Source of the DNA: Chiua virens
Lineage: Eukaryota > Basidiomycota > Agaricomycetes > Boletales > Boletaceae
Direction of reading: 5' to 3'
Length of the DNA stretch: 64,000 nt
Assembly: GCA_019787685.1 (NCBI GenBank)
Contig: JAHNUO010000016.1
Coordinates: 930,001-994,000, forward strand
Part shown: positions 14,143 through 24,756 of the stretch, one piece after another
Layout: each line of letters begins with the position of its first letter
Position numbering within the stretch: position 1 is the stretch's first letter
The notes under the pieces: model-generated
The model's input: the letters and a program-made list of their open reading frames with translations, nothing else
Database searches by the model: none
Told to the model about the DNA's origin: nothing
Position numbers and translations under genes: made by a program

Positions 14143-16852
14143 ATGGCCCAAGAAATAGCCCTGGACGACGCACATCAGGTTCGTTTCATTGTATTATTGG
14201 GTCTACCATCTAACGAGATCCAGCAGACCAGTATTTACATCCCATACCTGGAGCCAGGTAAAGGGAGACCCCTTCAGACATAACGTTTCACCCACTCGTG
14301 CATTAGACACGGACAATGTCGGATCCTACACATTATTTCCAGACAGAGACCTTCCAGATGGCTACGAACTACGCCTTGCTGCATACAAAATGGCATGGTC
14401 AAAGTGTTTGCAACGGGTCCAGGTATGCGCCGAGTAGCATATATGGGTATGGACTGAGTTTGGCCAGGAATTAATCCACGTTCTGCATGAACCGGTCGTA
14501 GACAGGGTGGCAGAATTGGTTAATACGGCCTACACGGATACTCTGCCTGGTTTGCCATACACAGAGTTACCGGTCATATCGGTGACTTGTGAGTGTATCC
14601 ACGAGGTGTCAATATTGTGACTTACTTAGCGTGCTAGTATTCGGTACTTCTTCGTCGATTTTTGATGAAATTTCCGCGCGTCTCAAAACAGAAGGGAGGG
14701 ACGACCTCTTTGATGACCACACCGGTCACCACATCGTTACACACCTTTTCCCGCAAGATTGCCCGAACCTCACCTCTGCAATGAAGACTCTCATCACCGG
14801 TTTTATCGACAATACCGAGGAGACTCTAGGTACGTGCGCATGGCATCTTGAGCCGGACGCTTGGTTAATTCTTCGCAGACTCGATAAAGCGGAAACCTGT
14901 CAGTTCGTTATCCACACTCGACATTACGTTCCTTCAAATTTGGTTCGACGCGCTGTGCGAATCCAGAAGTAATCACCTACTGCACATATGTGCCAGTGAT
15001 ACTAATTATACCTCATCAGAGTCAGATAATGAAATAACCCGTTTAGTTGTCATTTTGCACGATTTTGAGCAATTCGACCCCCTGGTGGTGCAAGACCTCT
15101 TCGAAATCTCCAGGTACCTGAGGTCTGTTTTGACTTGGCCAATCAGCTGACGTCAGATCCAGCATCGCGATTCCCCGGCTCCCCCTTGTCTTTATTCTTT
15201 CCCTGACCTCTCCCTCGACTCCATCGTATATCCATGCTACTTATCCTCGTTCCGCTTTGTCTCGTCTGCAAGTTCGGACTTGTTCGTTCTCGATGAGTCA
15301 GGGTGTCCTGTACGATATTATGCTGAAGGCAAGTACCACTATATTCAGCTCCGCCTCCAGTTTGAACTTTTGATCAGATATTTTTTGACGTCGAGTCCGA
15401 TCCTGATATCGCCCTTGGACCAGTAGCGATCGAATTCCTTGTCGATTTCTTCGGGAGACATTCACCGTCTCTTGATGGTCTGGTATCCATACTGCAGGTG
15501 AGAACTCTTGCCTACCCCCACCCGCAACTTTATTCCTCAGCCTTGGTTCCAGCTAGTTCATATGAAGCATTTCGAAGAACCTCTCACCGCTTTACTGGCC
15601 GAGGAAAGCCTCATATCTGGAAAGTTAGCTGACCACAACTCGGCCCCCTTTCTCCATTGCATTCTTTCTCGAGTTCAAACTTCCGTCCTTGACTCAGATA
15701 TCTCTGCTGACTGGCCAGTTGAAGATGTTGACAGATTGCTTGGGATTGTCCGCAATGCTCGCCTTACCTTCCAGAAAAGCTCAAAATTGTTCCGCACGTC
15801 CTTTCGAGTCCTCCTTCTCGTGCAAGACTTCATGGTTTCACTCGGTCACAGAGTTGAAAAGACTCTTCCTGAGCTCATGTGTGCGGCTTTGAGAGGTCGC
15901 CTTGGAACCATCTATAGATGCCTGTGTACCCTAGTCAAGTAAGTACTCTGCAACATGTAATACTCAAACTGATAGCCTATGGATTTCAGGCAATTACAAA
16001 TTGATCAACTGGATGAGTTGGTGTCGGATTTACGTGATTTCTTTGTGGGCGTTCCAACACAGGTACGAAATGCGGAAAAGGAAGTGATATCACGAGTCAA
16101 TAGGGCTCGCTCGGTGCTTGCTGACAAAAGTAGCCCGCGGGAAGCACAAGGGATGGCTGAAGTGATTGGGGAAATGCTAGTTGAATATTTTCAGTCCGTG
16201 ATCTCATCTCACTCCATAATTAAAATTAATGATCGTGCTCAAATTAGACGTCGCTTTCTCTTGCTCGACGACATACCACTGTGGGATATCTGGTACACCG
16301 GTGCCACTCCTTTCCCTTCGGAGGTATGGACACCGATTCTATTTGCATAGTGGCTGATCTACATAATTCCGATAGTTACTGAACCCATCTCTACGCGCCT
16401 CAATATTTTCCGGCTTGTTACGCCCACAAGACTATGATTCGGTTGTCCCGAACCAAGATGATATCGACGTCGACGATGAAGAAACGCTTTCCGGTATGCC
16501 CGACACAAGTATTCTATTTCAACGCTATCTGGAGAGTGGGAAAATGATCAATGTGTTCGACTGGTTTGAGTCGTTCACAGTCGTAATGGAAGCGCAGAAG
16601 CAAGAGGCGATACAGCTGGTGACCGCTCGTGAGCCTCAGGCGCGCACTCCCACGCGGCGAAAAGGAAAGCGGCGGTCCGCTGAGGATCAGTTGTTCCGTG
16701 GGGAGAGCCAAGAACAAATCGAAAAAGGGAGATTGGAGGTTCAGGCACGCTTTATTCGCTCACTGCATGAACTCGACTACATCGGGCTCATCAAGCATAC
16801 CGGTCGCAAAGCTGACCACGTCATGCGCGCCGTATTTGACGTTCCTAGTTGA
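14143..16852 (+). CDS. ORC3: Origin recognition complex subunit 3
   Basis: The first exon is very short (MAQEIALDDAHQ, 14143-14178) and is followed by an intron ending just before TSIYIPYLEPG. Further exons give the ORC3 N-terminal pattern: a degenerate AAA-like fold with LVVILHDFEQFDPLVVQDLFEI, then the region PLVFILSLTSP and a long helical part. The C-terminal exon contains a basic stretch (RTPTRRKGKRRS) and ends with LHELDYIGLIKHTGRKADHVMRAVFDVPS, the winged-helix end typical of Orc3, with TGA at 16850. Orc3 is part of the complex that marks origins and loads MCM2-7. It shares its upstream region with MCM4, which is loaded by ORC. Exon borders were judged by eye. Confidence 0.82.
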
Positions 16853-17226
16853 GCACGCAAGTAGGTACACTGCGATGTTTTCCTTAATACGGATCTTACC
16901 TTCAATCGTCCTCACACAGCATGTGGAATTCGGCACCACTATGCATGCGTAGGTAACCATGTGAACTTGTCCGCCGGTAACCAAACAAAACGTTGGCTGT
17001 CATTGACAGGACCCAACTCGGTTCCCCGTTGCTTAGGGGCCTCTGCAAACGAACTAATGAAATTCCTCCGCGTGCCGGCAGTTGTCAGTTAGAACTCCGT
17101 CATTCACATTTTCCCCTGCTTTTTTTCTTTCTTATCCCACCACTGTCAGTTTCGTGCCTACCTATAAGCACAGTCCCCTTTGCGCTACTCCTTCACACTC
17201 ATTTCCACCACACTCGTTTTTCCAAA
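16853..17226. promoter_or_regulatory. Intergenic region with a pyrimidine-rich promoter before the KNH-like gene
   Basis: A CT-rich tract (about 17100-17215, with a run of T after CCCCTGC) lies directly upstream of the ATG at 17227. Such tracts are common at strong fungal promoters. No coding sequence is seen. Confidence 0.45.
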
Positions 17227-18136
17227 ATGTTGAGCTCTGCCATCGTCTCCCTCGTTCTTGCTGCCTCGGCGCTGGCAAATGTTTATGTACGTCGGTCGAA
17301 TATTTTCACAGGCGACAATAACCTGTGTGCGCTAGATCAACCAACCAGTCTCCTCTACTACGTTCACTGCTGGTCAACAAGCAACTGTGACCTGGATAGA
17401 CAGTGGAGATGGGCCATCCCTCACGGACTTTGGCAGCGCTACTTTTGGTGTCTATGTCGGGAACGCCCTCCAACAGGTATGAATTTTCCCGTGGATCTTG
17501 TATGACCAATGATTCATACCGTATCTAGACACCTCTCCAGATGCTTGGTACCGTTAACGTAGCGCAGCAGTCCTCCCTCACTTTCACGCCGCAAGCTGAC
17601 ATTGGACCAAACAGCAACGAATAGTAGGCATCCCTATACCAATGTGTTTCCCACTGTCGTCCTCACTAACACCACCCGTCAGCTTCATTCGCGTCACCTC
17701 TCTCTCGTTGAAAACCTCTGGCTCGCCTCAATACCCTGAAGAGGCCTTCTCTGCCAAGTTTACGTACGTACCGTGCGCATATTGTACTTTTGATTCTCAT
17801 TGATGCGCTTCCTTCTTTGATCGGAACAGCTTGGCCGGTATGTCCGGATCCTTCAACGCTTCTGTCCAGGCCCAGATTGACGGCCAGTCGACCGCACCCA
17901 TCGGCCCTACAAGCACGTCCAGCTCGCCCTCTGCAACTGGGTCCTCTGCTGGTTCTTCGATGACGCCTGTGCCATCGTCCTCCGCGTCGCTTGGCTCGTC
18001 TTCCTCTTCGTCGGCTGCAGCCGCGTCCGCCTCAGCTGCATCTTCATCTAAAGGTACTAACGGTGCCGGCAAGCCGGTCATCGCCACTGGTTTCGTGGGC
18101 CTTGTCGCCGCGCTCATCGGCGCTTCTCTCCTCTAA
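17227..18136 (+). CDS. Secreted Ser/Thr-rich GPI-anchored protein of the KNH/KRE9-like family
   Basis: Exon 1 (17227-17286) encodes a signal peptide, MLSSAIVSLVLAASALANVY. The following exons give one Ig-like domain with TAGQQATVTWIDSG and FGVYVGNALQQ, then TSLSLKTSGSPQYPEEAFSAKFTLAGMSG. A low-complexity Ser/Ala tail of about 70 residues follows, and a hydrophobic C-terminus (TGFVGLVAALIGASLL) fits a GPI signal. In yeast, Kre9 and Knh1 act in beta-1,6-glucan assembly; the wider family in mushrooms is a set of small wall-surface proteins of uncertain role. A relative lies at 44650-45682 on the other side of the transposon cluster. Confidence 0.82.
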
Positions 18137-19738
18137 TCACGCTCGCGGATTCTCAATGCTGTTCGGTCCCGTCTGTTCCCGTCCCTTGTGCTTCCGGCTT
18201 CATTCGTTTCATTCTACCCTCTCCTTGCTCTTTCTTTGGTGCACAAGTAGCCTTTTTCTTTAGGGTTTCTTGGATTAGACATCTTTGGCCGGTCTACTTG
18301 TTTGATGTGCTTTTGAATTCTCCTTGACGAGGCGAACTATGCAGCGTGTCCGACGCTTTATGATCTAGATCTACCATACCTTATCATGGATACCCTGATG
18401 TCATGTACAAGTCGTCTTTTGCTAATCGCTAATAATGAGCAGTCTAACTGCAATGTGTGTGGTGGGAGGAAAGCGAAAGCTGCCGTGGTATTTGTATTGC
18501 GTTTATCGTATCAAGCATGATGTCTCGACAGAAAGTGTCTAATTATTGACTCCTGTTACTTGGGATTGGTAGCAGCGAGCATGCCCCGACTCTCCGACTC
18601 CCTACTATGTGGTAAACAACCTTGCATTCACATTTCATGGCCATGAGTTTGTTGTGAGGTTTGTCAATTGACTGGTCCCACCCACTTCAAGTTGCCACCT
18701 CACCTGCATTCCATACAAGTTTGTGTCCAGAGTGATGGGAATAGTGCTGGCATGTGGGGTGGTTGTGATTGGACTCGGGGTCACTGACATTAGAGTGTAA
18801 TGAAAGTTCAAATCTATTATGTAAGATACTGTCAGAATAATAAATTCTCTTCATTCCTTACCTAATACATTCATTAATTCTTACATTCATTATACCTTAC
18901 ATCTTACATAACCACTACATCATACCCATGACATCACCATTACAGATACATCTCGAACATTCCATTTCATTACTTCTTCATTCCATTCCTATCAATTGCT
19001 TACATTCCATCCCATCAGATATTAAACCTTCGTACATTCTATTACATTCTACATTCTATTATTACATTTCACTGATCTTTCTATCATATTCCTTACCATT
19101 CCATAAAACATCATAAAACCCTTTACAATACCTTTACCCTTCTCCAATTCTTACTTTACTTAGAAATACCTTTTATATTTACTTGGTCTGTGCTCTCTTT
19201 CTGAAACCTATATAAGTAATTACAAACCATGTATTTACTTTAGTCTTGAAATCGCTTTTCATTCCTCATTCCTAGAATCGTCCGACAACTCCTACTTTAC
19301 CAAGAAGACATAGGGATATTAAGTTCCTTTTGTTTTGGTTCTAACAGATACTCACACGAGTTGCTTTGTAGGGAGCAGGAATGGTTCTTTATCTGATCTC
19401 ATCTAAGTTATTCACATAGCCCTATGGGCAAACCTGGACCTTGTTGACAGTGGTTGTAAGGTTTAATGTGAGATGTATAATGATTGATGCAAAAAGAAAA
19501 CAACTAAGGTGAGTAATAGTGTAGAAATTAGAAGAAAAAGAACCCAAAAATAGCCCTGTTTGCATATGATCCTCACACTCCAGGTACATGCAAAGAGACT
19601 GGCACAACATCAGAACAAAAAAGAGAGAAAAAAAAGACTTGCCAACATTGCTCATCAAAGCCATCACTGTCCAAGAAAACATCAGAAGAAGGAATGACAC
19701 ATAGAAGAGACAGAGAAAAAAACAACTTACCTGAGTTG
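18137..19738. other. AT- and pyrimidine-rich intergenic region
   Basis: After the 3' end of the KNH-like gene the base composition falls. From about 18830 to 19200 the strand is built of loose ACATTC/TTCCAT/TTACAT repeats. Frames in 19400-19740 have no recognisable domain. The segment marks the left border of the transposon cluster. Confidence 0.5.
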
Positions 19739-20375
19739 TGTTACAATAGTTCCAGGTAGGACCTAGTGTGGCTGCAAAAGCACCAAGTACCAAGTGGCTG
19801 CGATAACTCAAACAACCACCACTTGATATGTGGTGTGCTGAAGAGTTTGAGAGTGGGTTACTGGTCAGCAGATTGCTACCAGTGAGACAAGATAGAGCTC
19901 AGGCTTGTTGCTGAGAGTGTCCTTTGAGAATCTATACTCAAAGGACCAAGGGTCAAGGGTTGACTATGTTGAGTCTGAGGGTTGAGTGGTCACAAGGAGG
20001 TTCCGAGTGGAGCAGTGATACTCAGCTAGATTGTGGAGATCAAGACTAGGGTACAGGAGTATCACTGTGAGGTATTTATATGTATGGAAACATGCATGGA
20101 CCAAGTGTCCAAAAGGGTGACCATGAAGAGCAGAACCAATCACAAATGGTCAAAGGGAATCATGTGATGCAAAGGCAACAGATGATGACGAAAGGAGAAT
20201 GACTAAAAGGCGACAGCATTGGATGATGACAAGAAAGAGAAGAGTAAGCACTTGGGTTACACTGGTGCAGGTTATGTAAGGTGGAAAGAAATGAAGTTCA
20301 GATGAATGTACAAGGATACCTAGGTATTGGGTGTAGTGAAGTAGTACAAGTGAAGGAAAAAGAGGAATTGTAACA
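19739..20375 (-). mobile_element. Solo LTR, family 1, minus orientation
   Basis: The 637-bp element has TGTTACAAT...TTGTAACA ends and a perfect 5-bp target duplication AGTTG (19734-19738 and 20376-20380). Its minus strand matches the plus-strand LTR at 22562-23291 over long stretches, for example the part with GTGGTTGTTTGAGTTATCGC. No internal region is attached, so it is a solo LTR left by LTR-LTR recombination. Confidence 0.85.
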
Positions 20376-20893
20376 AGTTGCTCTTGACTTGAAGCTGTTA
20401 TTGAGAAAAGGAGATCAGAAAAAGGAGTACAGTAAGACACACATTACATAATCTATTCAGTCATTATCACAGCTGGATCATGCTGTGGAGCACACCTCAC
20501 CCATGCCAACAAAACTGAATAGTTTCCTTTTAAGGGTCAAGATAAGCAACAGTTTTGAAAAACAGACCTGGACCTTTTTTGAGGTCCAGGAATATCTTGA
20601 GTCATAACTAAACCACAAAAACATTAGCAGTGAGGAAACATCACAAGTGTCACAATGTAGCTCTACACATGGCACAACTCATAAGTATGTGTTATGAGAA
20701 AGTATACTGTACTGGTTTGAAAGGAATAATAATGGGTACCAGCAAAATGAGGAGAACTTGCATACCCAGCTTGTCAGGCTTCTCCCCAGATTTCTGCCCA
20801 GTTGATGTCTAAAACATTATTATCAAAACATCTGTGAAAAACCTGGCACAGGTACTAATAAGCAAAACTGGGTTTGGTACAGACAGTACAGTT
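20376..20893. other. Non-coding stretch between solo LTR and Copia element
   Basis: No gene is seen. A perfect 9-bp inverted repeat CCTGGACCT/AGGTCCAGG around 20567-20590 with a T-rich loop could form a hairpin. The last five bases (CAGTT) are the Copia target duplication. Confidence 0.4.
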
Positions 20894-21090
20894 TGTTGAA
20901 TTATTGTTATTATTCTTCATGTAGTCAAATGGACATGGACATGGACTCTTCTGGATTACATAATTCTCAGGTAGATAAAGTGGATTCCAACGTGTCTCTA
21001 CCTCAGTCATGGACTCTGTCCTGTACTGAGGTGAGATCATCCCGTTCATGCTTCGTATATCATACTTACACTCTGTAGTACATTCTTACA
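20894..21090 (+). repeat. Copia 5' LTR (197 bp)
   Basis: It begins TGTTGAATTATTG, ends TACATTCTTACA and is closely matched by the 3' LTR from 26736. A handful of differences are visible, for example GGACATGGACATGG against AGACATGGACACGG. Confidence 0.88.
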
Positions 21091-21102
21091 GGTTATGAGC
21101 CC
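21091..21102 (+). other. Copia primer binding site, half-tRNA type
   Basis: GGTTATGAGCCC sits directly after the 5' LTR. It is complementary to the anticodon stem-loop of initiator tRNA-Met (GGGCTCATAACC) rather than to a tRNA 3' end. Drosophila copia is known to prime from a cleaved half of tRNA-iMet in the same way. Confidence 0.65.
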
Positions 21103-21167
21103 TGGTGCTTGAATCTAAGGATCAAGTTGCATTTATTTGTGTTGAAACCATGCATACATCCATCTAT

Positions 21168-21606
21168 ATGTCTACAACTACATCAGAAGAAGTCAAGCTA
21201 CCTAAACTTGATGCATCTGGCAAGGAGTGGACTACCTGGAAAGTCTGACTCCAGCTTGCTGCCAGTAGTCGAGGACTCACAGGATACCTCGACGGGAGCA
21301 GAGTGAAGCCTGTAGATCCAGCATCCAGGAAACCGTCTGGATGGATGCCAGCTGATGCTACTGAGTGTAAGTTAGTTGTGGATTATGAAAAAGATCTAGC
21401 AACCTGGGATGAGAAAGACATGAAAGTGCAGCATATGATCACAAATACCCTCCCCAATTCCATTTTCATCTGACTCATAAATAAAACCTCCACACATGAG
21501 TACTTTGCCACTCTTTGCACCCTCTTCGAGAAGCAATCTCTAGTGGTCGGCGCTGAGATGCGGTGTCAGCTAGGAGAACTGAAGCTGAAAGAAGGCAGAG
21601 ATGTGC
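21168..21606 (+). pseudogene. Copia gag, N-terminal part
   Basis: An ATG at 21168 opens MSTTTSEEVKLPKLDASGKEW, the usual Copia gag start, but a TGA follows after about 25 codons. The frame continues to read as gag (LTGYLDGSRVKP, QHMITNTLP, GELKLKEGRDV) with another stop after FIF. It breaks off at 21606 where unrelated sequence begins. Confidence 0.75.
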
Positions 21607-22318
21607 TGTAGGAGTTAGATACTTCCTACGGTTGTAGGATACCTTTTCCTCGCTCTTCATCATGTCCTATCACCTCCTATCTCATCCGCCGACTTCGTGC
21701 CAGCCTGGTTTTATTCCTAGCGTTTACAGATCATCCAAATCCATCCGAGTCCAATCCGAGTCCAATCCGAGTCAACGTGATCCAATCCAGTTTCATCGTA
21801 CATATTCTGCTTCATCCGATTTGACTTGTTCTATTTGATTTGGCCTTATTAAGGTTGTTACTATCCTAACACCTTTTCTTTCTTTGTCATCTACAAGGTT
21901 TGACATCCCTTCTTAGCATACTCACCCTATGTTGATCCTGTACACTTACTTAGGGTCGGATTACCTTTAACAGTCCTGGGTTACGCCCAGGACCATAAAA
22001 CCATGTTTCTAACACAAAAATATCATCTTTTTGTGTTCAGGAGATCTCCTGTTTACTCTCCTGTGTGTGAGTGAGCTGGATAGTTTTTCTTTTACCTTGT
22101 CCTATCGTTCCTCTGCATCTCATCTACTTGAATCAATACTCTCATCGCCTCGACTCCACCCAGATACTTTTACATTGACCGCTTTTCATTCTGGATCATT
22201 CAGCAGCCTCTAGGACTCTTAGACAAACCCAAACCCTTCATTCCTTCAAATATAACCCCCCTTGGGATGAACCTATCGCCCCACCTTTCTTCATATCACC
22301 TATTATTAGTTTTCTACA
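21607..22318 (+). mobile_element. LTR-like insert inside Copia gag
   Basis: This 712-bp segment has no gag similarity and has TGTAG...CTACA ends, the form of an LTR. Gag-like sequence stops just before it and a later part of gag (TGLAALSSTMRLQ) resumes just after it. No matching 5-bp flanks are visible, and about 70 gag codons seem to be missing at the junction, so insertion was probably followed by deletion or recombination. Boundaries are less certain than for the two solo LTRs downstream. Confidence 0.45.
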
Positions 22319-23797
22319 CTGGTCTTGCTGCATTATCCTCCACAATGCGCCTACAGGATACTTCCATCACATTAGACACTTTGATGGATATTGTGTTGGA
22401 AGAATATGAACGACTTACTCTACAGGGGAGTGGAAAGGGGAAGGCTCCTTCAAGCAAGGACACCGCATTCAGAGCCGATGCTTTGTCCAGAAAAGGAAGA
22501 GGAAAAGGAAAGAAATTCAGTGGTGACTGCTATAATTGTGGTTGGCCCAGCCATAAGGACCTGTTACAATTTCTTTCTTTCGTCTCACTTGTACCTCTTC
22601 ACTTCACTTGATACCTAGGTATCCTCGTACGCTCATCCGTACTCGTTCTCCTTTTCCTTTGTAACTCCGCACCAGCCTTACCCGAGTGCTTACGTTCCTC
22701 TTTTCTCGTCATCATCCGATGGCATCGCACTTACTCATTCCTTTCTCGTCATCATCCGATGGCTTCGCATTGGTCATTTCATCTTCGTCATTGTCCGTTG
22801 CCTTCGCATCGTACGATTCCCTTTTGTGATTACTGCGCACTCCTTTTGGCCCTTTCGCTCTTCCGCTCTTCTGGCCTCCCTCTTTTAGTTACTTGGTCCG
22901 TGTGCAGTTCTCGTAGTATAAATACCTCGCAGCGATACTCTTGTACACTAGTCTTGATCTCTGCAATCTAGCTGAGTATCACTGCTCCACTCGGACCTCT
23001 CCTTGTGACCACTTGACCAGGGACTTCTCTCGTAGTCCCTTGACCCAACACTCGGACTCCTCAAAGTCCCCTCGACACTTGACCGTCCCTCAGGTATAGA
23101 TTCCCAACAGGACAATTCTCAGCAACGCCTGAGTCTTCACTTGTCTCTCTGGTAGCAACCCGCTGACCAGAAACCCTCGTTCAACTCTTCAGCGCACCAC
23201 GTATCAAGTGGTGGTTGTTTGAGTTATCGCAGCCACTTGGTACTTGGCGCTTTTGTGGCTACATTAGGTCCTACCCGGAACTATCATAACAGGACCAAGA
23301 TTGCTGGGAGGAAGGCGGCAGGAAAGCTGGTCAGGCACCTAAGGATGGAAATCCCGTGGAAAGAAAGCCAAGGACGATAAGAACAAAGGAAAATCGTCAG
23401 TTTCCGCAAATGCTACCACAAGTGACAAAGATACATCTCAACCTGATAGCACCTGGCTTGCCATGCCCGACCTGTCTGCTGTGGCCAATGTCGATGTCTT
23501 CGTGGCTCAGAGCGATAATGTTCCAGAGCTGTATGACAGCGGTGCCTCGCAGCACCTTTCCCCGTGTCATGAACGGTTCTTAAACTTTGTCAGTATTCCT
23601 GCTAAGCTGATAAGAGGTGCTGACAATGGCACATTCAACGCAATTGGGTAAGGTGACCTGCCTATTTATCTGCCCAATGGAGACACTCGGTCTCATATCC
23701 TCTTGAAAGATGTTTTGTATGTGCCGAGTATGCGTGTTACACTCGTCTCAATCAGTTGTCTTGCTGAGGCTGGATGCCAAGCAATCTTCAGCGATGG
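22319..23797 (+). pseudogene. Copia gag C-terminus and protease, split by a solo LTR
   Basis: The frame TGLAALSSTMRLQ...LEEYERLTLQ leads to a zinc knuckle whose first part is CYNCGWPSHKD. It is cut at 22561 by the solo LTR and resumes at 23297 with QDCWEEGG. Downstream the protease reads ELYDSGASQHLSP (active-site DSGA), followed by LLKDVLYVPSMRVTLVSI and an early stop after FNAIG. It ends at the second solo LTR (23798). Confidence 0.75.
22562..23291 (+). mobile_element. Solo LTR, family 1, plus orientation
   Basis: The 730-bp element has TGTTACAATT...ATCATAACA ends and a perfect 5-bp target duplication GGACC (22557-22561 and 23292-23296). It is inserted in the Copia zinc-knuckle codons; removing it and one GGACC restores the reading frame across the knuckle. 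It matches the minus-strand solo LTR at 19739-20375. Confidence 0.88.
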
Positions 23798-24756
23798 TGA
23801 AACAACCTAGAACAATGACTGAACTAGATGTTTAGTGAAGAAGTGATAGAGGATGTGGAAGTTCAATCAAAGAGGCGAAAACTCCAAGAGAACTTTGTTA
23901 GAGTCCTCTGGCTTCAATTCATGGGGTTTATATACTACATGGATGTTGGAGCTCTAATCTGAGTATGAACTATGTAGATAAGACAGAGAGACATGATTGG
24001 ATGATAAGGTGTAAATCATATGAGTCATAGATAAGACGCATAGCCTTGCACAGGTATCTGGCAGGTGTTAGAGACCATGCGACTCGGAGGTAGCCAACTC
24101 CGGAGATCTGGAGTTGTAGCATCAGACAGGACTTGGATGTGGTGCACCCTTGTCACAGTCTGTCCCTATATTTCAGACGTGTGGAGAATGGAGGTAGATA
24201 TAAGACTCAACACATAAAGTGGAGTCAAGCGGAGTAAAGACTGTCAAGGTCTTACAGAGTGTTTGGAGTGAGTCATACAAATAAACTAATATTCAGACTA
24301 AGGGTACACAGTCAGGGTACTACAGTTTATATACTCAGAGTGGAATGGAGATTAGTAATGGAGTTGGTAAGAACTGAGTAAGATGGAAGGTAGGGAAACT
24401 ACATAGCCGGAGGTAAGTCGGGCACTAAGAAAGCCAGAGTTGTGCTTGTAAGCAAGACACAGGTTATGTACTAAAATAAAAGAGGAAACATATATATGTA
24501 ACGGAGGTCCAGGATCACGGAGTTGCATCCTGAGGGTGATTGACCCGGAGTTATCATCTAAGAGATCCGGAGTTATATCCGGAGGAATGGAGAACGGAGT
24601 GGTATATGACAGCGGGTATGAGTCATGGATAAGGCTATGATGATGTGGGAGCCAATCGGATATGGTCCTGGGGACAGCCTTGACATGAGGCATGATCATT
24701 CTTAGAAAAGATTGAAAGTATGATCCATATGAGGATGAAACGTTGAGATCATAACA
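23798..24756 (-). mobile_element. Solo LTR of a relative of the Ty3/Gypsy A/B family
   Basis: The 959-bp element has TGAAACAACC...ATCATAACA ends on the plus strand and a perfect target duplication GATGG (23793-23797 and 24757-24761). Its left 200 bp match the LTRs of elements A and B (for example AGGCGAAAACTCCAAGAGAA), which lie in the same orientation. The right part is longer and contains repeated CGGAGTT units. It interrupts the Copia frame between AIFSDG and CQIFNADRHLLG. Confidence 0.86.

Noticed and set aside
20567..20590. Terminator-like hairpin with T-rich loop
   Set aside because: The window is eukaryotic nuclear DNA and the stem is short; no transcript is known here, so I mention it only as an inverted repeat.
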